Assembly: GCA_030019365.1 (NCBI GenBank)
Contig: JASEFA010000002.1
Span: forward strand, 514,103 to 578,102
Length of the DNA: 64,000 nucleotides
Source: Bacillota bacterium
Lineage (GTDB): Bacteria; Bacillota; Sulfobacillia; JACIYH01
Direction: 5' to 3'
Of the stretch, positions 59,075 through 64,000 are shown in pieces. The first letter of the stretch is position 1. The number at the start of each line of letters is the position of its first letter. Position numbers and translations under genes: made by a program. The notes under the pieces were generated by a model. That model made no database searches, was not told the DNA's origin, and saw only the letters and a program-made list of their open reading frames with translations.

Positions 59075-59828
59075 CATCGGCTCCCTCACCACCAAGGCGG
59101 TGATCGTGGAGGGCACCCGCCCGGTAGCCTGGTCCCTGCGGCCCACGGGGGCCTTCAGCCAGCAGAGCGCCCGTGCCGCCCTGGACGAAGCCCTGACCTC
59201 CTGCGGTCACGCCTTCTCCGACCTGGCGGCCATCGTGGCCACCGGGTACGGTCGCATCACCGTTCCCTTCCCGTCCCGCAAGGTCACCGAGATCACCTGC
59301 CACGCCCGCGGCGCCTGGACGGAGTTCCCCCGCACCCGCACGGTCATAGACGTGGGCGGACAGGATAGCAAGGTCATCCGGGTGGACGATCGGGGACGGG
59401 TCACCGACTTCGCCATGAACGACAAGTGCGCCGCCGGAACGGGCCGCTTCCTGGAAGTGATGGCGCGGGCGCTGGAAATCGACCTGGAGGAGATGGCGCG
59501 CCTGTCCCTCTCGGCGCGCAGCGGGGCCACGGTGTCCTCCACGTGCACCGTTTTCGCGGAGTCCGAGGTGATATCGCTCATCGCCCAGGGCCGGCCCCGG
59601 GACGAGATCGTGCGCGGGCTGCACGGAGCTATATGCGACCGGCTGCAGGGCCTGGTGGCCCGGGTGGGAGCAGAGCCGGAGATCACCATGACGGGAGGTG
59701 TCGCCCTCAACCGGGGGCTGCTGGCCGTCCTGCAGGAGCACCTGGGCCACCGCATCAACGTGCCGTCCCATCCCCAACTGCAGGGGGCGTATGGCGCCGC
59801 CCTCATCGCCGCCGAGCAGACGGCATGA
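59046..59828 (+). CDS. ATP-dependent activase of the 2-hydroxyacyl-CoA dehydratase family (BadF/HgdC type)
   Basis: Dimeric ASKHA-fold ATPase with a [4Fe-4S] cluster that injects one low-potential electron into its dehydratase/reductase partner. Motifs: AGIDIGSLTTKAVIV (phosphate 1), VIDVGGQDSKVIRVD (phosphate 2), the cluster cysteines in MNDKCAAGTGRFLEV and STCTVFAESEVI, and MTGGVALNRGLLAVL (adenosine). 260 residues. ATG at 59046 after AAAGGAGAG; a GTG two codons later is possible. Overlaps the larger subunit, so the three proteins are coexpressed. Confidence 0.93.
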   Translation: MPVLLAAGIDIGSLTTKAVIVEGTRPVAWSLRPTGAFSQQSARAALDEALTSCGHAFSDLAAIVATGYGRITVPFPSRKVTEITCHARGAWTEFPRTRTVIDVGGQDSKVIRVDDRGRVTDFAMNDKCAAGTGRFLEVMARALEIDLEEMARLSLSARSGATVSSTCTVFAESEVISLIAQGRPRDEIVRGLHGAICDRLQGLVARVGAEPEITMTGGVALNRGLLAVLQEHLGHRINVPSHPQLQGAYGAALIAAEQTA

Positions 59829-59894
59829 CCGTCCCGGCGGGAGGGCATATTCCATTCCGGGGCACTTTTCTTCTAACGGGCGGAGGCCGCAACC

Positions 59895-60911
59895 TTGATT
59901 CTGCGCCTGCTGGCATCCCTGACGGCGGCAATCCTCCTCATCCTGAACACAGGCTCAGGAGCAGGCCCAGGAGCGCCCGGTGAGGCGACACGGGCATCCA
60001 TCCCGACCGCCTCCTCCCGGATGGCTCCTCGTTTGCGGCCCACCCCCCCCGGCCATGATTCCCGGGGGTGTACCTGCCTGGCCCAGGACCGTGCTCTGCG
60101 CTGGGAGGAGCGGGAGCTCACCGGGCCCGACGTCGATGAGGTGCAGCAAATCCTGCAAGAGCTGGGTTACCTGGCGGAGGCCACCGGCCGGTACGACAGG
60201 ACCACTGCGGATGCCGTGAAACGTTTCCAGGCGGAGCACGGTCTGGAAGCCGACGGCATCGTGGGCCCGGCCACCTGGTTGGTGCTCCTTACCTCCCTAC
60301 CCGGCCGGGTGGTCATCCCCGAGTTGCTGGAACTCCCTCCCCTGGAGGAACTGCCCGATCAGTTTATCGTGGTGGACGCGGGGCAACGGACTCTGAGCCT
60401 CTACCGCAAGGGTCGCCTCCTGCGGCGTTACGACGTGGCCGTCGGCAAGCCCGACTCTCCCACTCCCCTCGGTCACTGGAGGGTGATCCGCAAGGCCAAA
60501 CACTGGGGAGGCGCTTTCGGCAGCCGCTGGCTCGGGCTGGACATCCCGTGGGGCACCTACGGCATCCACGGTACCAACCGCCCCGACCTCATCGGCGCTG
60601 AAGTGTCGGCAGGGTGCATCCGCATGCAGAACTGGGCGGTAGAAGAGCTCTACGAGCTGGCTCCCGAGGGCACGCCCGCGTACATAGTGGGACCGGTGCC
60701 GGTGCGAGACGCCATCTGGCGCGGCGAGGCAGGCACCGACGTGATGGAGGTACAGCGCTCCCTGGCGGCCCTCGGTCTCTATCAGGGCAACATCGACGGC
60801 TGGTTCGGGCCTGCCACCGCCGAAGCCTTGCGGGCCTTCCAACACCGCCTGGGCATCGACGAGGAAGGGCGGGCGGGACCACGCACCCTGGAGGCCCTGG
60901 GCCTGCGCTGA
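59895..60911 (+). CDS. L,D-transpeptidase with two peptidoglycan-binding domains
   Basis: Exported cell-wall enzyme that makes 3-3 cross-links. N-terminal hydrophobic signal (residues 1-16). A PG_binding_1 domain (about 75-128: VDEVQQILQELGYLAEATGRYDR in parts, ADAVKRFQAEHGLEADGIVG) is followed by a YkuD catalytic domain (about 150-275). It has YGIHGTNRPDLIGAEVSAGCIRMQN, with the His and Cys of the HxGT...SxGCIRM active site. A second PG_binding_1 domain (about 280-338) ends the protein. TTG start at 59895. In spore formers such enzymes can act on cortex or vegetative wall. Confidence 0.93.
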   Translation: MILRLLASLTAAILLILNTGSGAGPGAPGEATRASIPTASSRMAPRLRPTPPGHDSRGCTCLAQDRALRWEERELTGPDVDEVQQILQELGYLAEATGRYDRTTADAVKRFQAEHGLEADGIVGPATWLVLLTSLPGRVVIPELLELPPLEELPDQFIVVDAGQRTLSLYRKGRLLRRYDVAVGKPDSPTPLGHWRVIRKAKHWGGAFGSRWLGLDIPWGTYGIHGTNRPDLIGAEVSAGCIRMQNWAVEELYELAPEGTPAYIVGPVPVRDAIWRGEAGTDVMEVQRSLAALGLYQGNIDGWFGPATAEALRAFQHRLGIDEEGRAGPRTLEALGLR

Positions 60912-60948
60912 CCCGTTGCGCTCCGCACCCTGGAGGCCCTGGGCCTGC
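60882..60948. repeat. 25-base direct repeat at the transpeptidase 3' end
   Basis: CGCACCCTGGAGGCCCTGGG plus CCTGC occurs at 60882-60906 (last codons of the transpeptidase) and again at 60924-60948, 42 bases later in the intergenic gap. It looks like a local duplication of the gene's end. Confidence 0.75.
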
Positions 60949-61003
60949 CCTCACCCCGGGCTCCCCGCAGGAGGACGGGCACCCGGCACGAAGTTATGCC
61001 GGG

Positions 61004-61909
61004 ATGGGAAAGAAGAAGAGCCAGAGCACGGGATACGCGATGGCGGCCCTGGCCGCCTCCCTGTGGGGGAGCCTGGGCATCCTGGGCACCATCCTGGGCA
61101 GGTACGGCCTTTCCCCCCTGCAGGTGGCCACCCTGCGAGCGGGAGCCGCCTTTGTGATCCTGGGGGCGGTGCTGGTCCTGGCCGGACGCCCGCTCCTGCG
61201 GGTGACCAGGGGCGAGATGGCTTTCTACGCGGCATACGGCCTGGTGAGTGTCGCCGCCTTCTATGTGGTGTACCTGGTGGCCATCGTGCGCACCGGGGTG
61301 GGGACGGCGGCCATGTTGCTATATACCGCCCCCGTGTACGTGGTGATCCTGGCCGCCCTCCTGTGGGGGGAGTCCCTCACCCGGATCAAGTGGACATCCC
61401 TGGTGCTGGCCCTGGCCGGGTGTGCTCTGGTGGTGGGCGCGCCCGCTCCGGGAAGGGCAGCGCCGCTGGTCTTGGAACCTCTGGGGGTGCTGGCCGGCCT
61501 GGCCGCCGGTCTCACCTATGCCCTGTTCACCGTATTTGGACGGTTTTCCCTGGCACGGCGGTCCGCCTGGACCACCCTCTTCTACGCCCTGGGCTGGGGG
61601 TCTGCCTTCCTGCTGGCAGCCTGCTGGCACGCTGGCGGCCTCCCCCCGCTCCCGGGACGGGCCTGGGCGTGGGTGCTGGTTCTCGCCGCCGGCCCCACCC
61701 TCCTCGCTTACTTCCTTTATCTCCAGGCCCTGCTACGTGTGGAGGCCAGCCGGGCGAGCATCATATGCACGGTGGAGCCTCTGGTGGCATGCCTGCTGGC
61801 ACTCTTCATCCTCGGGGAGACCATGGGAGCGCTCCAGCTCACCGGCGGGCTGCTCCTGCTCACCGGCGTCACTCTGGCGCCCCTCACACCTTCCCGCCGT
61901 GGGTCTTGA
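61004..61909 (+). CDS. EamA/DMT family transporter
   Basis: 301-residue drug/metabolite transporter superfamily protein with ten predicted membrane segments in two EamA halves (about 10-140 and 160-295). MAALAASLWGSLGILGTILGRYGLSPLQVATLRAG in parts is the typical first half; VEPLVACLLALFILGETMGALQLTGGLLLLTGV in parts closes the second. Substrate is unknown. ATG at 61004; the open frame further upstream covers a direct repeat and the transpeptidase gene. The end overlaps the convergent small gene by 26 bases. Confidence 0.9.
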   Translation: MGKKKSQSTGYAMAALAASLWGSLGILGTILGRYGLSPLQVATLRAGAAFVILGAVLVLAGRPLLRVTRGEMAFYAAYGLVSVAAFYVVYLVAIVRTGVGTAAMLLYTAPVYVVILAALLWGESLTRIKWTSLVLALAGCALVVGAPAPGRAAPLVLEPLGVLAGLAAGLTYALFTVFGRFSLARRSAWTTLFYALGWGSAFLLAACWHAGGLPPLPGRAWAWVLVLAAGPTLLAYFLYLQALLRVEASRASIICTVEPLVACLLALFILGETMGALQLTGGLLLLTGVTLAPLTPSRRGS

Positions 61910-62228
61910 TGATACCCACGGCCACCTCCACCCGGTCCTCGGGCACCTCCGGTACCACCAGCACGAAGGCCGCTCCCCCCGCCAGCTCCGCCCCTGCCAT
62001 GCCGCTGTATCCGGGATCGGCCGCCACCAGGGCCCGGTCGATGCGGTCCTCCAGGCCGGTGTGAGTGAGGGGAAACGGCCTCTGGATGTTGCGCAAACCT
62101 TCCGCAACCGGTGCCGGATACCGGCTGATACGCTCTACCTCCATATCACCCAGGCCGAGGCGGCGGAGCTCTTCTGCCGCTTCACCTGCGGCCTGATCGG
62201 AGGCAAAGTAGGCCAGGATGGAACGCAA
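61884..62228 (-). CDS. Small hypothetical protein, YflT/general-stress-17M-like
   Basis: 114-residue protein. It begins RSILAYFASDQAAGEAAEELRRLG after the start, a pattern of the YflT-type stress proteins that look for a beta-alpha-beta unit with an acidic tail. It ends with FVLVVPEVPEDRVEVAVGIIKTHGG. The family assignment is tentative. I favour a TTG at 62228 preceded by GGGGGTGA; a GTG at 62273 is possible. Convergent and overlapping with the EamA gene. It follows sucD by 105 bases on the same strand. Confidence 0.6.
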   Translation of the reverse strand: MRSILAYFASDQAAGEAAEELRRLGLGDMEVERISRYPAPVAEGLRNIQRPFPLTHTGLEDRIDRALVAADPGYSGMAGAELAGGAAFVLVVPEVPEDRVEVAVGIIKTHGGKV

Positions 62229-62333
62229 GGACTCACCCCCGGCTAGGGTACCCGCTCGCGCGCCAGCTGACACCCCGGCGCCGAGGTGCCCCCGTCTCTG
62301 TCTGGCCCCCCCGCCCCGGCACCGGGCAGGCTG

Positions 62334-63206
62334 CTAGGCTCCGCCCAGCGCCTCCATCACGAGGCGCGGCACCTCCCACGGGAGGGCGGCCACCCGCGCA
62401 CCACCTGCCTGCAGGGCAGCCACCTTGCCCTCGAAGGTCCCGCGCCCGCGTTCGATGATGGCGCCCGCATGCCCCATACGCTTGCCGGGAGGGGCCGACT
62501 TCCCCGCCAGGTAGGCCACCACCGGCTTTTGCATAGTTTTGATGTACTCGGCTGCCTCTTCCTCGGCGGTGCCCCCGATCTCACCTACCAGGACCACCGC
62601 CCGGGTGTCCGGGTCCTGGGAGAACTGCTTGAGCACGTCGACGAAAGAAAGCCCGACCACGCGGTCTCCACCCATTCCCACCACCGTGGACTGTCCGAGG
62701 CCGGTGGCACTGAGGGCCGCCGCCACCTCATAGGACAGCGTCCCGCTCCGGGCGGCTATTCCCACCGGACCGGGGGTGTAAGTTGTCCCCGGCATGATGC
62801 CCAGCTTCGTCTTGCCCGGCGAGATGAGGCCAAAGGTGTTGGGCCCCACCACGGTGACGCCCCGGGCGGCGGCGAACGCCATGACCTCCATGGCGTCGTG
62901 GACGGGGATGTGCTCGGTGATGATCACCAGCAGCTTCAACCCCGCATCCATGGTCTCGAAGGCGGCGTCCTTGGCGAAGGGTGCGGGTACGAAGATCACG
63001 GAGGCGGTAGGCCCGTGCCGCGACACCGCCTCCTCCACCGTGTCATACACGGGGATGCCGTGCACCTCCTGCCCGCCCTTGCCGGGAGAAGTGCCGGCCA
63101 CCACCCGGGTGCCATAGTCGAGCATCTGCCGGGTGTGGAACGCCCCCTGATTCCCGGTGATGCCCTGCACCAGCACCCTGGTCTTCTCATCCACCAGAAT
63201 AGCCAT
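62334..63206 (-). CDS. sucD: Succinyl-CoA synthetase (ADP/GDP-forming) alpha subunit
   Basis: CoA-binding subunit that makes succinyl-CoA or ATP/GTP. Landmarks: VQGITGNQGAFHTRQMLDYG (CoA-binding Rossmann), VGPNTFGLISPGKTKLGIMPG, VGEIGGTAEEEAAEYI and the phosphohistidine in PGKRMGHAGAII. 290 residues. The beta subunit sucC, usually just upstream, is not here: sdhB precedes it by 18 bases. So either sucC lies elsewhere or this alpha subunit pairs with another acyl-CoA synthetase beta subunit. Confidence 0.95.
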   Translation of the reverse strand: MAILVDEKTRVLVQGITGNQGAFHTRQMLDYGTRVVAGTSPGKGGQEVHGIPVYDTVEEAVSRHGPTASVIFVPAPFAKDAAFETMDAGLKLLVIITEHIPVHDAMEVMAFAAARGVTVVGPNTFGLISPGKTKLGIMPGTTYTPGPVGIAARSGTLSYEVAAALSATGLGQSTVVGMGGDRVVGLSFVDVLKQFSQDPDTRAVVLVGEIGGTAEEEAAEYIKTMQKPVVAYLAGKSAPPGKRMGHAGAIIERGRGTFEGKVAALQAGGARVAALPWEVPRLVMEALGGA

Positions 63207-63224
63207 GTTAGAACCTCCGTCGGC

Positions 63225-63938
63225 TCAGGGGCGCAGGCCCACGGCCGCCCGGGCCAGCTTGCGCTTGAGGGCCTGGATGGACCAGGTGATGTTGATGTCC
63301 TTGGGACAGGCCTCCGCGCAGTTGAACACGGTGTGACAGCGCCAGACCCCGTCCTCCCCCGCCACCAGCTTCAGCCGGTCGAGCCCGCCTTTGTCCCGGC
63401 TGTCTCCCGCGAACCGGTAGGCCTTGAGCAGGGCCGCCGGGCCCAGGTAGCCGGGGTTCGCCCACACCATGGGACAGGAGGAGTAGCAACAGGCACAGAG
63501 GATGCAGTTGAGCATCTCGTCTATGGCCTGCCGGTCGGCGTGGCTCTGGTAGAACTCCCGCTCCCCCAGCCCCTCGGCGATCAGGTAGGGCCGGATGGCC
63601 CGGTATTTCTCCCAGAAGCCGGACATGTCCACCACCAGATCCTTGATGATGGGGAGGTGGGGCAGCGGGTGCACCACCACCTCTTGCGCCCCCAGATCCT
63701 TGACCTGGGTCTTGCAGGCCAGCCGGTGCTTGCCGTTCACGAACATGGCACACGCCCCGCAGATGGCCTCCCGGCAGGCATACCGGAAGGAAAGGGAACC
63801 GTCGGCGTTGTCCACGATCCAGAGCAGCGCCTCCAGGAGGGTGGTGCCCTCCCCCACCGGCACCTGGTAGGTGGAGTAGCGGGGCTCCCTGTCTCCCTCG
63901 GGATCGAAGCGGAATACGGTGAACTGCAACCACTCCAC
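63225..63938 (-). CDS. sdhB: Succinate dehydrogenase/fumarate reductase iron-sulfur subunit
   Basis: Electron-transfer subunit of complex II. The [2Fe-2S] site is CREAICGACAMFVNGKHRLAC; the [4Fe-4S] site is CILCACCYSSCP; the [3Fe-4S] site is CHTVFNCAEACPKDI, all complete. 237 residues. It follows sdhA by 3 bases. In an anaerobe with Hdr and hydrogenase, fumarate reduction is as likely as succinate oxidation; direction cannot be read from this subunit. Confidence 0.95.
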   Translation of the reverse strand: MEWLQFTVFRFDPEGDREPRYSTYQVPVGEGTTLLEALLWIVDNADGSLSFRYACREAICGACAMFVNGKHRLACKTQVKDLGAQEVVVHPLPHLPIIKDLVVDMSGFWEKYRAIRPYLIAEGLGEREFYQSHADRQAIDEMLNCILCACCYSSCPMVWANPGYLGPAALLKAYRFAGDSRDKGGLDRLKLVAGEDGVWRCHTVFNCAEACPKDINITWSIQALKRKLARAAVGLRP

Positions 63939-63941
63939 CCC

Positions 63942-64000
63942 CTAGTACTTGCGCGCCTCGGGCTGCCACTTCGTGATCACCACCGGCCGGTACTCCAGCC
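63942..64000 (-). CDS. sdhA: C-terminal end of succinate dehydrogenase/fumarate reductase flavoprotein subunit
   Basis: Only the last 18 codons are in the window. They read LEYRPVVITKWQPEARKY and then TAG, which matches the conserved C-terminus of SdhA/FrdA flavoproteins (active-site-distal end). The 3-base gap to sdhB supports this. The rest lies beyond the window. Confidence 0.8.
   Translation of the reverse strand, partial: LEYRPVVITKWQPEARKY

Noticed and set aside
1..64000. Insertion sequences, prophage or CRISPR arrays
   Set aside because: No transposase, integrase, Cas protein, terminal repeats or spacer arrays were found on either strand.

Overview
The window looks like the chromosome of a high-GC, anaerobic, endospore-forming member of the Bacillota (Firmicutes). 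Four things point there: T-box leaders on leuS and valS, a spoIVFA-spoIVFB pair, an L27 made with a cleavable leader next to the Prp protease, and the long conserved gene run valS-folC-radC-mreBCD-mrdA-minCDE-rodA-spoIVFAB / rplU-prp-rpmA-obg-nadD-yqeK-LCP-rsfS-leuS-comEA. A narrower taxonomic placement is not justified from this sequence. Long antisense open frames are common because of the base composition and were ignored.

Layout. 1-12.8 kb (minus): end of thrC, comEA, leuS with its T-box, a tRNA-Ala gene, a K+ uptake pair (ktrAB), and the rplU-to-rsfS ribosome/NAD/cell-wall run. 12.8-18.9 kb (minus): histidine operon hisZ-G-C-H-A-F-IE, without hisD and hisB. 19.1-23.9 kb (plus): a radical SAM protein, its partner, RNase G and YerC; this block is turned round relative to its neighbours. 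24-36.5 kb (minus): sporulation signalling protease pair, ferredoxin, RodA, Min system, PBP2, MreBCD, RadC, FolC. 36.6-43 kb (minus): valS with its T-box, an acetyltransferase, a coiled-coil protein, an ATP-grasp ligase, a membrane serine protease. 43.3-51.9 kb (plus): one tightly overlapping operon hypA-hypB-hdrC-hdrB-hdrA-mvhD-mvhG-mvhA-maturation protease, predicted to make an H2-oxidising, electron-bifurcating hydrogenase/heterodisulfide-reductase-like complex. 52-54.2 kb: a nucleotidyltransferase fused to a TIM-barrel domain, plus an HEPN/MNT pair. 54.5-61.9 kb (plus): hexapeptide-repeat protein, NfeD, SPFH protein, two 2-hydroxyacyl-CoA-dehydratase-like proteins with their ATPase activase, an L,D-transpeptidase, an EamA transporter. 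61.9-64 kb (minus): a small unknown protein, sucD, sdhB and the end of sdhA.

Most striking observation. The leuS T-box leader appears to be split by a complete tRNA-Ala(GGC) gene. A single good promoter (5168-5196) precedes a T-box Stem I with a CUC (Leu) specifier. Then comes an intact 76-nt tRNA with the G3:U70 alanine identity pair and an encoded CCA. Only after it come the T-box antiterminator core, the terminator and leuS. An 8-bp inverted repeat brackets the tRNA, so the tRNA could sit as a domain on a linker helix. Processing of the tRNA would cut the sensor off from the switch. The valS leader has the same T-box architecture (GUC specifier) without any tRNA.

Metabolically, the Hdr-Mvh complex, ferredoxin, succinate dehydrogenase/fumarate reductase, SucD and the activase-dependent dehydratase-like proteins together suggest a strictly anaerobic, ferredoxin-based energy metabolism using H2. 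The electron acceptor of the Hdr module and the substrate of the dehydratase-like proteins cannot be told from sequence.
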